From Bradyrhizobium sp. CIAT3101 (lineage in GTDB: Bacteria; Pseudomonadota; Alphaproteobacteria; Rhizobiales; Xanthobacteraceae), in the NCBI RefSeq assembly GCF_029714945.1, contig NZ_CP121634.1, positions 4,981,001 through 5,045,000 on the forward strand: a DNA stretch of 64,000 nt, written 5' to 3'. Made by a program: the position numbers and the translations under genes. The notes beneath the pieces were generated by a model, which did not search any database, was not told the DNA's origin, and saw only the letters and a program-made list of their open reading frames with translations. This document shows positions 9,691 to 19,757 of this stretch, in pieces (positions within the stretch are counted from its first letter, which is position 1; each line of letters begins with the position of its first letter).

Positions 9691-10302
9691 CTAGCCGCGG
9701 CGGTCGACGATCCGGCGCACTGCTGGCATCAGCGCAGCGCCCAGCGCGTTCTTGACCACCGAGGCCGCAATGAACGGCGCGACGCCGACGGCCCAAGCCT
9801 TGTCCGCGCCAAGGCCGATGCCGTAGGCCAACCAGCCGAAACCGGCGATGAAAATGACGACATGGCCGACGGCCATTGCCGCAAAGAGCAGCACGACGTT
9901 GCGATCCCAGCCCCGTTCGGCGAACCAGCCGATGACGACGGCAGCCAGCACGAAGCCATAGAGATAACCGGCGGTCGGGCCGACCAGCGGTGCAATTCCA
10001 CCGACCGGACCGGCGAATACCGGTAACCCCATCGCGCCCTCGGCGAGGTAGGCGATCATGGTTGCGCTGCCAAGGCGCCAGCCATAGGCCGCGCCGATCA
10101 TCAGCACGACCAGGGTCTGCAACGTCATGGGCACGTAAGGCAGCGGCAGATTCACCTTGGCCGACAACGCCATCAGCGCGGAGCCGAGCGCGACCAGGAC
10201 GACGGCGCGCAAGGCGCCGACGGTCTCACCCGGTCGGGTCGGCCACATCACTGCGGCAAGAGGAGAATGCGTGGCGGCGGACTGGACGGTTCGGTCAGAC
10301 AA
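9691..10302 (-). CDS. bioY: Biotin transporter BioY (ECF S-component)
   Basis: This 203-residue hydrophobic protein has about six membrane segments. It matches the BioY substrate-capture subunit: NLPLPYVPMTLQTLVVLMIGAAYGWRLG near the N-terminus, the conserved GLPVFAG, and GPTAGYLYGF in the middle. BioY imports biotin, either alone or with an ECF energising module; no bioM/bioN are adjacent. The gene starts 33 bp after the aminotransferase stop and may be co-transcribed with it. I saw no BioR-type TTATMKATAA box upstream. Biotin supply connects functionally with the biotinylated AccB encoded at 15.8 kb. Confidence 0.9.
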   Translation of the reverse strand: MSDRTVQSAATHSPLAAVMWPTRPGETVGALRAVVLVALGSALMALSAKVNLPLPYVPMTLQTLVVLMIGAAYGWRLGSATMIAYLAEGAMGLPVFAGPVGGIAPLVGPTAGYLYGFVLAAVVIGWFAERGWDRNVVLLFAAMAVGHVVIFIAGFGWLAYGIGLGADKAWAVGVAPFIAASVVKNALGAALMPAVRRIVDRRG

Positions 10303-10335
10303 GATGCACTCCGGAAGGCTGTTCGAAACTGGCGG

Positions 10336-11523
10336 CTATTTAAGCCAGTGAGCGATCCGGTCAACTGCCTCCCGCATCTCCGCAGCCGAACGTGCATAGG
10401 AGAATCGGATGAACGAGCGTCCGTGGATCGGATCGAAATCGACCCCCGGTGTCGCGGCGACGTGGGCCTTCTCCAGCATCTGCTTGGCGAAGTCGAAACT
10501 GTCGGACGTGAAGTCCGAGACGTCGGCATAGAGATAGAACGCGCCGTCCGCGGGCAGAAACTTGGCTAGCCCCGCCTTGGGCAATCCCTCGATCAGGATG
10601 CGCCGGTTCTCCTGATAGCCGTGCTTGATCTCCTCCATCTCGGCAGCGCCATCAAAGGCGGCTTCGGCCGCGATTTGCGACAATGACGGCACCGAGATCG
10701 AGAGGTTCTGCTGCAGCCGCTCGATCGGGCGCACCAGGATCTCGGGCACGACCATCCAGCCGACGCGCCAGCCTGTCATGCAAAAATACTTCGAGAACGA
10801 GTTGATCACGAGTGCGTGCGGAGACAGCTCGGCCGCCGTCACCGCCGGAAACGCGTAGTCGAGCCCGTGATAGATCTCGTCGGAGATGAAGCGGATGCCG
10901 GCGTCCTCGGAGGCCGCGATCAGCCCGGCGAGCGCCTCCCGCGACATCATCGTGCCCGTCGGATTGGCGGGGCTGCCGACCAGCACGCCCTTGAGCGGCG
11001 CCTTGCGATGGGCGGCGAGCAGCGCCTCGCCGGTCAGCGCGTGACGCGTCTCGTTGGTGGTCTCGATCAGCACCGGCTCGCAGCCGAGCGCAGTGAGGAT
11101 GTGACGGTACGGCGGATAGCCCGGCACCGTGACGGCGACGCGATCGCCGGGTTCGAACATCGACAGGAAGGCGAGGATGAACCCGCCGGAGGAGCCCGTG
11201 GTCACCACGATTCGCTCCGGGCTGACGGTGCAGCCATGGGCATCGCGATAATGCCGCGCGATGCGCTCGCGCAAGGACGGGATGCCGAGCGCCGAGGTGT
11301 AGTCGATCCGCCCGGTTTGAAGCGCAGCCTGCGCCGCCGCGATCGCGGTCTTCGGCGCCCCGGCCGCGGGCTGGCCAACCTCCATGTGAATGACATGACC
11401 ACCGGCCGCCTCGATCCGGGCCGCCGCGGCCATCACGTCCATCACCATGAACGGGGGAACATCACTGCGGCGGGAGGGCTCGAGCCACTGCCCCACCCGG
11501 TTCCTCAATATCGCATCGTGCAT
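10336..11523 (-). CDS. PLP-dependent class I/II aminotransferase
   Basis: This 395-residue fold-type I aminotransferase has the pyridoxal-phosphate lysine at Lys245 in NSFSKYFCMTGWRVGW. It also has the cofactor-contacting GSPANPTG (183-190), SDEIYHG (214-220) and a C-terminal substrate arginine in SFIRFSYA. It resembles aspartate/aromatic aminotransferases of the AspC-like group, but substrate preference cannot be read. It is the first gene of the minus-strand run aminotransferase-bioY-dctA and is divergent from the M48 protease gene at 11753. Confidence 0.87.
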   Translation of the reverse strand: MHDAILRNRVGQWLEPSRRSDVPPFMVMDVMAAAARIEAAGGHVIHMEVGQPAAGAPKTAIAAAQAALQTGRIDYTSALGIPSLRERIARHYRDAHGCTVSPERIVVTTGSSGGFILAFLSMFEPGDRVAVTVPGYPPYRHILTALGCEPVLIETTNETRHALTGEALLAAHRKAPLKGVLVGSPANPTGTMMSREALAGLIAASEDAGIRFISDEIYHGLDYAFPAVTAAELSPHALVINSFSKYFCMTGWRVGWMVVPEILVRPIERLQQNLSISVPSLSQIAAEAAFDGAAEMEEIKHGYQENRRILIEGLPKAGLAKFLPADGAFYLYADVSDFTSDSFDFAKQMLEKAHVAATPGVDFDPIHGRSFIRFSYARSAAEMREAVDRIAHWLK

Positions 11524-11675
11524 CGATATCTGCTATTTCGCTGGCGAACCGGGCCATTCGGTCCGGAAAACAGGGCACTTGCGCCCCAGACTAGCCGCAT
11601 TATACGGCTCATAAGGGCATATCGCGTATCCGGTCCGCCGCCAATCGACAAAACCAATCACAAGAGCTGCATTCC

Positions 11676-11727
11676 AAGTTCGCTCGCCAAGTTCGCTCGC
11701 CAAGTCCGATCGCCAAGTCCGCTTGCA
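11676..11727. repeat. 13-bp tandem repeat, four units
   Basis: Units of AAGTTCGCTCGCC lie at 11676-11688 and 11689-11701. Diverged copies AAGTCCGATCGCC (11702-11714) and AAGTCCGCTTGCA (11715-11727) follow. The array ends 25 bp before the ATG of the M48 protease and would sit in its promoter or leader. The 229-bp gap between the divergent genes otherwise shows nothing I recognise. Confidence 0.8.
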
Positions 11728-11752
11728 AAGCCCGTTTGACCCAGACCGTTTG

Positions 11753-13156
11753 ATGTTGCTCCAGATCGAATTGCGCAAGAAGGCCTCCGCCCTCACCGCC
11801 CTCGTCACGGCAGCTGCGATCGCGCTGCTGCCGGTGCCGGCAACGCAGGCGCAGGAAGGCCGCGGACCGCCGGTCCTGCGCGACACCGAAACCGAGCAGC
11901 TGCTGCGCGAATACACGCGCCCGATCCTGCGCGTTGCCGGTCTGGAGAAGCAGAACATCCAGATGGTGATCATCAACGACAGCACGTTCAACGCGTTCGT
12001 TGCCGATGGCCGCCGCATCTTCGTCAATTACGGCGCGATCCTCCAGTCCGAGACGCCGAACCAGCTGATCGGCGTGCTCGCGCACGAGACCGGGCATCTG
12101 GCCGGCGGCCATCTGTCCAAGCTGCGCGAGCAGCTCGCCAGTGCCCAGACCCAGATGATCATCGCCATGCTGCTTGGCGCAGGTGCCCTTGCGGCTGGCG
12201 CCAGCCGCGGCGGCGGCAGCGGCAATAACGGCCTCGCCAATGCCGGTGCCGCTGCGATCGCCGGACCGCAGGAGATGATCCGCCGTTCGCTGTTGTCCTA
12301 CCAGCGCCAGCAGGAAGAGAACGCCGACCGCGCCGGCGTGAAATTCCTGACCGCGACCCAGCAATCGCCGAAAGGCATGTACGAGACCTTCAAGCGCTTC
12401 ACCAGCGAGAGCCTGTTCGCGGCACGCGGCGCCGATCCCTATCTGCAGTCGCACCCGATGCCCGCCGAGCGCGTCGCAGCGCTCCAGGAGTTTGCCAGCA
12501 GCAGTCCGTATTGGGACAAGAAGGACGATCCCGCGCTGCAGCTCCGCCACGACATGGTGCGCGCCAAGATCTCCGCCTTCATGGAGCGCCCCGAGACCGT
12601 CTACCGCCGCTATCCCCTGACCAATGACAGCTTGCCGGCGCGTTATGCCCGCGCCATCAGCACCTATCTGCACGGCGACCTGCGCAGCGCGCTGACCCAG
12701 ATCGACGCGCTGATCGCGGTGCAGCCGAACAACCCGTACTTCTACGAGGTCCGCGGCCAGGCCCTGCTGGAAAGCGGCAAGCCGGCCGACGCGGTCGCCC
12801 CCCTGCGCAAGGCTGTCGCACTCTCGAACAATGGGGCCCTCATCGAGATGTTACTTGGGCAGGCTCTGGTTGGAACCGATAATAAGGCCTACACGGACGA
12901 CGCCATCAAGATTCTCCGTGCCGCGGTGGCGCGCGAGCCCGAGGCGCCGATCGGCTACACCCAGCTCGCGATGGCCTATGGCCGGAAGGGAGACTATGCC
13001 GAGGCGGATCTCGCCTCCGCCCAGGCCGCGTATCTGCGCGGCGACAACAAGACCGCTCGCGAGCTCGCCACGCGCGCGAAAACCCGTTTCGCCGTCGGCA
13101 CGCCCGGATGGGTCAAGGCCGACGACATCGTGGCGTCGAAGCCGCCGCGCAACTAG
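11753..13156 (+). CDS. Periplasmic M48 metalloprotease with C-terminal TPRs (BepA/YfgC-like)
   Basis: The protein (467 residues) starts with a signal peptide ending near VPATQAQ (residue 34). The zinc motif HETGH (111-115) plus the downstream Glu in QEENADRAG (188-189) define an M48 peptidase. From about residue 300 the chain becomes TPR-like (helical repeats with YARAIS, YFYEVRGQALLESGKPADA and similar). That matches BepA, which degrades or assists misassembled outer-membrane proteins in the periplasm. The ATG at 11753 was chosen because the hydrophobic signal follows it; a TTG at 11723 is in frame but adds unlikely residues. The next gene, a DsbA-like protein, also acts in envelope protein folding. 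Confidence 0.87.
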   Translation: MLLQIELRKKASALTALVTAAAIALLPVPATQAQEGRGPPVLRDTETEQLLREYTRPILRVAGLEKQNIQMVIINDSTFNAFVADGRRIFVNYGAILQSETPNQLIGVLAHETGHLAGGHLSKLREQLASAQTQMIIAMLLGAGALAAGASRGGGSGNNGLANAGAAAIAGPQEMIRRSLLSYQRQQEENADRAGVKFLTATQQSPKGMYETFKRFTSESLFAARGADPYLQSHPMPAERVAALQEFASSSPYWDKKDDPALQLRHDMVRAKISAFMERPETVYRRYPLTNDSLPARYARAISTYLHGDLRSALTQIDALIAVQPNNPYFYEVRGQALLESGKPADAVAPLRKAVALSNNGALIEMLLGQALVGTDNKAYTDDAIKILRAAVAREPEAPIGYTQLAMAYGRKGDYAEADLASAQAAYLRGDNKTARELATRAKTRFAVGTPGWVKADDIVASKPPRN

Positions 13157-13253
13157 CCTGATCACGACATCCGCCACGTTGACGTCACGACACTCCGATT
13201 AAGTCCGCCGGGACGTTCTTTTCGAAACCTGCTCTGGATAAGAGGATTTGCCA

Positions 13254-14021
13254 ATGCCTTCGCTGCGCCTGCTTGCTCCCGCGCTGTTTGCGCTCGCCAT
13301 CTTCGGCGCAACGGGACCGGCTTCGGCCGACAGCTTCTCGGATGCCCAGCGCACCGACATCGAGGCGATCATCAAGAACTACCTCGTCAGCCATCCCGAA
13401 GTGCTCGAAGAGGCCATGACCGAGCTCAGCAAGCGCCAGGCTGATGCCGAAACCAAGAAGCACGAAGCCAGCATCACGCAGAATTCGGATGCGATCTTCA
13501 ACTCGCCGCGGCAGGTCGTGCTCGGCAACAAGGACGGCGATGTCACCTTCGTCGAATTCTTCGATTACAATTGCGGCTACTGCAAGCGCGCGATGAGCGA
13601 CATGCTCGACCTGATGAAGGCCGATCCCAAGCTGAAGGTCGTCCTGAAGGAGTTTCCGGTGCTGAGCCAGGGCTCGGTCGAGGCCGCGCAGGTTGCGGTC
13701 GCCGTGCGCATGCAGGATCCCTCCGGCAAGAAATATCTCGACTTCCACCAGAAGCTGCTCGGCGGTCGCGGCGCGGCCGACAAGGCACGCGCGCTCCAGG
13801 CGGCCAAGGAAGCCGGCCTCGACACCGCGAAGATCGAGAAGGACATCGCGAGCCCCGAGGTGCGCGCCACCATCGAGGAGAACTTCAAGCTCGCCGAGGC
13901 GATGGGCATGAACGGCACGCCAAGCTACGTGATCGGCAAGCAGATCGTGGTCGGCGCCGTCGGGCTCGACGGTCTCAAGGAAAAGATCGGCGTCGCACGC
14001 TGCGGCAAGGCGACCTGCTGA
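13254..14021 (+). CDS. DsbA-family thiol:disulfide interchange protein
   Basis: This 255-residue exported protein has a signal peptide (cleavage near ASA-DS, residues 24-28) and a helical N-terminal extension. Its thioredoxin fold carries active-site CGYC at 107-110 inside VEFFDYNCGYCKRAM. The later cis-proline motif GTPSYVIG completes the fold. The N-terminal extension and CGYC centre are those of the rhizobial Com1/ScsC-like DsbA group rather than classical CPHC DsbA, so an isomerase or metal-stress role is possible. The ATG at 13254 has AGAGGA upstream. A strong terminator lies 29 bp downstream. Confidence 0.88.
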   Translation: MPSLRLLAPALFALAIFGATGPASADSFSDAQRTDIEAIIKNYLVSHPEVLEEAMTELSKRQADAETKKHEASITQNSDAIFNSPRQVVLGNKDGDVTFVEFFDYNCGYCKRAMSDMLDLMKADPKLKVVLKEFPVLSQGSVEAAQVAVAVRMQDPSGKKYLDFHQKLLGGRGAADKARALQAAKEAGLDTAKIEKDIASPEVRATIEENFKLAEAMGMNGTPSYVIGKQIVVGAVGLDGLKEKIGVARCGKATC

Positions 14022-14049
14022 CAATCATCCTGCAATTCGCAGACGCGAC

Positions 14050-14076
14050 AAGGCCGGCTGAAAAGCCGGCCTTTTT
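14050..14076 (+). terminator. Rho-independent terminator after the DsbA-like gene
   Basis: A perfect 10-bp stem AAGGCCGGCT / AGCCGGCCTT (14050-14059 with 14064-14073) closes a GAAA tetraloop. It runs into a short T tract. It ends the transcript of the DsbA-like gene. Confidence 0.9.
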
Positions 14077-14171
14077 CGTTGGCCGCTTCTCTGCATGAAT
14101 CCCGGCGCGAATCCGGCACGCGCGTTCATCTCGCGTTTAGGAAACAAATACCTTGGAACAGCAGATGTTCC

Positions 14172-14196
14172 GGAACAAGTGACACCTCCTCCCGTT
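14172..14196 (+). promoter_or_regulatory. Sigma-EcfG (general stress) promoter, perfect consensus
   Basis: GGAAC at 14172-14176 and CGTT at 14193-14196 are separated by 16 bases. That equals the alphaproteobacterial EcfG consensus GGAAC-N16/17-CGTT. The motif lies 47 bp before the ATG of the DUF1236 protein, a sensible distance for a promoter with a short leader. It implies induction through the PhyR-NepR-EcfG stress cascade. Confidence 0.72.
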
Positions 14197-14242
14197 GTCG
14201 GCGCGGGCAATGACGCAGAATAAACACGTGAGGAGAAACTCG

Positions 14243-15052
14243 ATGTCGAACCGCTTTATGATCTCGGTCGCCGCGCTTGCACTCGTCGCCGGCACCGGTC
14301 TGGCGAACGCACAAGGCACCATGAAGAACGACAACGGCGGCGCCGGCGCGCAGCCGATGCAGCAGTCGCAGCCGTCCGGCGGCGCCGCCGAACACGGCAC
14401 GATGGGCAAGGAATCCGCAAGCCCGCAGAAGGGCACGGTCGGTCAGGCCGGTGGCTCCATGAAGCCTGGTGAAGAGAAGTCAGGCGCGATGGAGAAGTCG
14501 GGCGCCGCGGAGAAATCCGGCGGCATGGAAAAGTCCGGCGCGATGAACAAGAACGCGGCCGACGAGAAGGCCGGTGCGGCGAAGGGTGACCACACCCAGA
14601 GCGCGCAGGACAAGGCGACGCAGGACAAGTCGAAGAGCATGAGCTCTGACTCGACGACCAAGTCCGACAGCAAGAACATGAAGGCCGAGGACAACAAGGC
14701 CGGCGGCGCCGCCAAGAGCAACAATGCCGAGAACCGTCCGGCTGCGACCGACAGCAAGTCGCAGACCACGACCGGCAACGCCGCCACCTCGGCGACCGCT
14801 GCGCCGCCGGCGGAGAAGCGGACCGAGATCTCCACCGCGATCAAGTCGACCAAGATCGAAGAGACCACCAACGTCAACTTCAACATCTCGGTCGGCACCG
14901 CCATTCCGGCGGGCGTTCGTTTCCACCCGCTCCCGGCCCGGATCGTCGAGATCTACCCGGAATGGCGCGGCTATGAGGTGATCTTCGTGCACGGCGAGTA
15001 CATCATTGTCCGGCCGCAGACGCGTGAGATCGTCTACATCATCGAAGGCTAA
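14243..15052 (+). CDS. Exported DUF1236-domain protein with low-complexity repeat region
   Basis: This 269-residue protein has a signal peptide (cut near GLANA-QG). The middle is low-complexity, Gly/Lys/Ala/Ser-rich with near-repeats of EKSGA (about residues 75-110). The C-terminal 70 residues, ending in [21 protein letters not shown], are a DUF1236 domain. DUF1236 proteins are common in Bradyrhizobium, periplasmic or surface-located, and of unknown function. The sequence is hydrophilic, as in stress-protective disordered proteins, and the sigma-EcfG promoter upstream supports a stress role. The ATG at 14243 is where the signal peptide begins; the longer reading frame is not credible. Confidence 0.82.
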   Translation: MSNRFMISVAALALVAGTGLANAQGTMKNDNGGAGAQPMQQSQPSGGAAEHGTMGKESASPQKGTVGQAGGSMKPGEEKSGAMEKSGAAEKSGGMEKSGAMNKNAADEKAGAAKGDHTQSAQDKATQDKSKSMSSDSTTKSDSKNMKAEDNKAGGAAKSNNAENRPAATDSKSQTTTGNAATSATAAPPAEKRTEISTAIKSTKIEETTNVNFNISVGTAIPAGVRFHPLPARIVEIYPEWRGYEVIFVHGEYIIVRPQTREIVYIIEG

Positions 15053-15076
15053 GCCGGATCGCTGAAGCCAGAGTGA

Positions 15077-15106
15077 GCCCCTGCCGAGCCATCGGCAGGG
15101 GCTTTT
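15077..15106 (+). terminator. Rho-independent terminator after the DUF1236 gene
   Basis: An 11-bp perfect stem GCCCCTGCCGA (15077-15087) pairs with TCGGCAGGGGC (15092-15102) around a GCCA loop. TTTT follows. The remaining bases to 15309 carry no gene I can support. Confidence 0.9.
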
Positions 15107-15309
15107 GGCCTATCGGGCGGTCTGCCCCGCCGGGGCCTGCCGCAAGCCATCCTTTGGACTGGTTAACAAGCAATTTCCGTAGTTTCCGCACAGGTTTTTG
15201 CACACTGGATGAGGGGCCTGAAGTCGATCGGGAGGCCCTTCAAGGCTTCCCCTGGGTCACTTTGTTACCTATAACCCCGCCACGCCGAAACACCTTTGCC
15301 GGGACAGGA

Positions 15310-15777
<468 letters not shown>

Positions 15778-15814
15778 CGCTCCCTCCTCACACAGAACAT
15801 TCGGATCAAAGAAC

Positions 15815-16306
15815 ATGGCGCGCCAGCCAGACGACAAAGCAGCCGCAAAGTTTTCCAGCGAGGATTCCGCACTCGTCCGCGAGCTCGCTCTGCTGCTCGA
15901 TGAGACCAGCCTCACCGAGATCGAGATCGAGCGCGCCGGCCTGCGCCTGCGCGTCGCCCGCAACATCAGCGTCGCCGCGACCATGCCCGTTCCGGTGGCG
16001 CATGCGGCCCCTGCGCCGGTCGCTCTTGCGGCTGCCGCACCTGCGGCTGCCGCGTCCGACCTGTCGAAGCATCCGGGCGCCGTGACCTCGCCGATGGTCG
16101 GCACTGCCTATTGGGCGCCGGAGCCCGGCGCCAAGCCGTTCGTCGAGGTCGGCTCGAAGGTCTCGGTCGGCCAGACCCTGCTGATCATCGAAGCGATGAA
16201 GACCATGAACCAGATTCCCTCGACGCGCGCCGGTACGGTGACGCAGATCCTGGTCGAAGACGGCCAGCCGGTCGAATTCGGCGAGCCGCTGGTTATCATT
16301 GAATAA
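15815..16306 (+). CDS. accB: Biotin carboxyl carrier protein of acetyl-CoA carboxylase
   Basis: This 163-residue subunit carries biotin between the carboxylase and transferase of acetyl-CoA carboxylase, the first step of fatty acid synthesis. The biotinyl lysine is Lys129 in IIEAMKTMN. The C-terminal biotinyl domain (about 88-163) begins with [14 protein letters not shown] and contains the usual protruding thumb. An Ala/Pro-rich linker occupies 52-80, and the N-terminal segment resembles other AccB proteins. accC follows after 31 bp. Confidence 0.95.
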   Translation: MARQPDDKAAAKFSSEDSALVRELALLLDETSLTEIEIERAGLRLRVARNISVAATMPVPVAHAAPAPVALAAAAPAAAASDLSKHPGAVTSPMVGTAYWAPEPGAKPFVEVGSKVSVGQTLLIIEAMKTMNQIPSTRAGTVTQILVEDGQPVEFGEPLVIIE

Positions 16307-16337
16307 GCGAGTGGCGAATTTCGCCCGCTGAGGGACC

Positions 16338-17696
<1,359 letters not shown>

Positions 17697-17709
17697 TCTT
17701 CTCTGCCGT

Positions 17710-17734
17710 GGAACCCTTTGGTCCCAATCGCATT
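17710..17734 (+). promoter_or_regulatory. Possible sigma-EcfG-like promoter, one mismatch
   Basis: GGAAC (17710-17714), a 16-base spacer and CATT (17731-17734) differ from the EcfG consensus by one base. The motif is 69 bp before the GTG of the CHASE3 kinase. The same GGAAC-N16-CATT arrangement occurs ahead of the other CHASE3 kinase system near 29.5 kb. Confidence 0.3.
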
Positions 17735-17802
17735 ATGGACGGTTGGGGACAGTTCCAAGGGGGCGTTTTGAACTCCGCGACAGCTAACAAGGCAAGACCG
17801 TC

Positions 17803-19320
17803 GTGACGGCTGGGGAACAGCGGCGGCGCGCATTCTGGCAGATCCTGCTGTTCGCGGCAGGACTCCTGGTGCTGACCGTGATCAGCGCCGGCTCCGTCTA
17901 CCTCGTCAACGAAGCCCGAGACGACAGCAAATGGGTGGTTCACACCCTCGAGGTGGAGAACCAGATCAATGGTCTGCTGCTCGAAGTCCGGCGCGCGGAG
18001 AGCGCCCTGCGCGGTTATCTCCTAACGCTGGGACCAGAATTCCAGGGCGACCACGAGAAGGCCGTCGCAGCAATCATTCCTGCGCTTGACCGTGTCACCC
18101 GCCTCATTGGCGACAATCCTGCGCAGCGCGACAGTATCGAGAAACTGAGCGCGGCGATCGAGATCCGTCTCGGCCAATTCGGACGCGAGATCGACTTCAT
18201 CAGGCAGGGCCAGCAGGCCCAAGCCACAGCGCTGGCTCGCGAGGCGGCCGACGGCAACACGACCGCCACCATCGGCAGCGTCGCGGCCGCCATGATCGCA
18301 GAGGAGGAGCGACTGTTCCGCCTCCGTTCGGCGAACGCCAACCGCAGCCAGACGCTCGCTGCATCGATGACCGGTATCGGCTCGGGTCTCGTCGTGCTGC
18401 TAGCGATCATCTCGGTCTGGCTGGTGCGGCGCTCTGCCCGCGCCCGCGACGACGCGGAAACACGGCTTCGCGACTCCAATCTCAATCTGGAGGCCACTGT
18501 CGACGAGCGCACGGCCGACCTGCGCGAAGCCAACGACGAGATCCAGCGCTTTGCCTATATCGTGAGCCATGACCTGCGCTCGCCGCTGGTCAACATCATG
18601 GGCTTCACCAGCGAGCTCGAGGAATTGGGCAAGGACATCTTTCGACGGATCGGAGGTCTCACGGGCACGCCGGCCGGCGGCCCGCCCGTCGATGTCGCGG
18701 AGATTCCGCTGGACGGCCCCGACAAGCAGATGTCGGCGGATTTTTCTGAAGCCCTCGGCTTCATCAAATCCTCGATCGCCCGGATGGACCGGCTGATCTC
18801 GGCGATCCTCAACCTCACCCGCGAGGGCCGGCGTGAGTTCCAGCCGGAGAAGATCGATACGCGCGACTTCATCGAGGCCATCGTCTCGTCGGTGGCACAT
18901 CAGGCGGCAGAGGCGCAGGCCGAGATCCATATCGAGCCGCTGCCGAATATCGTCAGCGACCGCCTTGCGCTGGAGCAGATCTTCTCCAATCTGATCGACA
19001 ACGCGATTAAGTATCTGAAGAACGGGGTGCCCGGCGAGATCAGAATTCGCGGGCGCACCAAGCTCGGCTACGCTATCTTCGAAATCAGCGATAACGGCCG
19101 CGGTATCGACGCTAGGGATCATCAGCGGATTTTCGACCTGTTCCGCCGTGCGGGAACCCAGGACAAGCCCGGTCAGGGTATCGGTCTTGCCCATGTGCGT
19201 GCACTTGTGCGCCGCCTCGGCGGCACGATGTCGGTATCGTCGGAACTGAACGCGGGCAGCACTTTTACGATCACGCTGCCCATCTCGTGGAACGCCAGTA
19301 ACCGGAACGCTGACAAATGA
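17803..19320 (+). CDS. CHASE3-domain sensor histidine kinase
   Basis: This 505-residue membrane kinase has TM1 at about 12-34, a periplasmic CHASE3 domain (about 38-185; VRRAESALRGYLLT is its signature) and TM2 at about 188-208. A coiled linker leads to HisKA with phospho-acceptor His256 in RFAYIVSHDLRSPL. The ATPase domain has its N box at NLIDNAIKYL (396-405), then DNGRGID and GIGLAHV. A proline/glycine-rich insertion (about 283-315) sits inside the HisKA dimer helices. The start is a GTG. The stop overlaps the next regulator's ATG (ATGA). It resembles phytochrome-like or Rcp1-partner kinases; the stimulus is unknown. A near-consensus sigma-EcfG motif (GGAAC-N16-CATT) lies at 17710-17734. 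Confidence 0.88.
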   Translation: MTAGEQRRRAFWQILLFAAGLLVLTVISAGSVYLVNEARDDSKWVVHTLEVENQINGLLLEVRRAESALRGYLLTLGPEFQGDHEKAVAAIIPALDRVTRLIGDNPAQRDSIEKLSAAIEIRLGQFGREIDFIRQGQQAQATALAREAADGNTTATIGSVAAAMIAEEERLFRLRSANANRSQTLAASMTGIGSGLVVLLAIISVWLVRRSARARDDAETRLRDSNLNLEATVDERTADLREANDEIQRFAYIVSHDLRSPLVNIMGFTSELEELGKDIFRRIGGLTGTPAGGPPVDVAEIPLDGPDKQMSADFSEALGFIKSSIARMDRLISAILNLTREGRREFQPEKIDTRDFIEAIVSSVAHQAAEAQAEIHIEPLPNIVSDRLALEQIFSNLIDNAIKYLKNGVPGEIRIRGRTKLGYAIFEISDNGRGIDARDHQRIFDLFRRAGTQDKPGQGIGLAHVRALVRRLGGTMSVSSELNAGSTFTITLPISWNASNRNADK

Positions 19321-19757
19321 CACTGCCCGTCACCATCATCATGATCGAGGACGACGAGGGCCACGCCCGGCTGATCGAGCGCAATATCCGCCGCTCCGGG
19401 GTCAACAATGAAATCGTGTCGTTCGCCAACGGCACCGAGGCGATGAAGCACCTGTTCGGCGCCGACGGCAGCGGGCTGGTCCAGAAGGGCAACGCGCTCC
19501 TGATCCTGCTCGACCTCAACCTGCCCGATATGAGCGGGATCGACATCCTGAAGCAGATCAAGGAAAACAAATATCTCAAGGCCTCGCCGGTGGTGGTGCT
19601 GACCACGACTGACGACAGCCATGAGATCAAGCGCTGCTACGAGCTCGGCTGCAACGTCTACATCACCAAACCCGTCAACTACGAGAATTTCGCCAATGCC
19701 ATCCGGCAGCTCGGCCTGTTCTTCTCGGTCATCCAGGTCCCGCCCGCCGCCTCATGA
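19317..19757 (+). CDS. Single-domain response regulator, Rcp1-like
   Basis: This 146-residue protein is a receiver domain without output. The acidic pocket is Glu11-Asp12-Asp13, the phospho-acceptor is Asp66 in LLDLNLPD, and the switch lysine is Lys118 in ITKPV. The inserted loop (HLFGADGSGLVQKGN) is typical of the Rcp1/phytochrome-partner group. Its ATG overlaps the kinase stop and its own stop overlaps the next ATG, so the three genes form a translationally coupled phosphorelay operon. Confidence 0.9.
   Translation: MTLPVTIIMIEDDEGHARLIERNIRRSGVNNEIVSFANGTEAMKHLFGADGSGLVQKGNALLILLDLNLPDMSGIDILKQIKENKYLKASPVVVLTTTDDSHEIKRCYELGCNVYITKPVNYENFANAIRQLGLFFSVIQVPPAAS

Noticed and set aside
14443..14992. 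Antisense open frames over the DUF1236 gene
   Set aside because: They are reverse readings of the low-complexity Gly/Lys/Ala-rich coding sequence and carry no independent signal.
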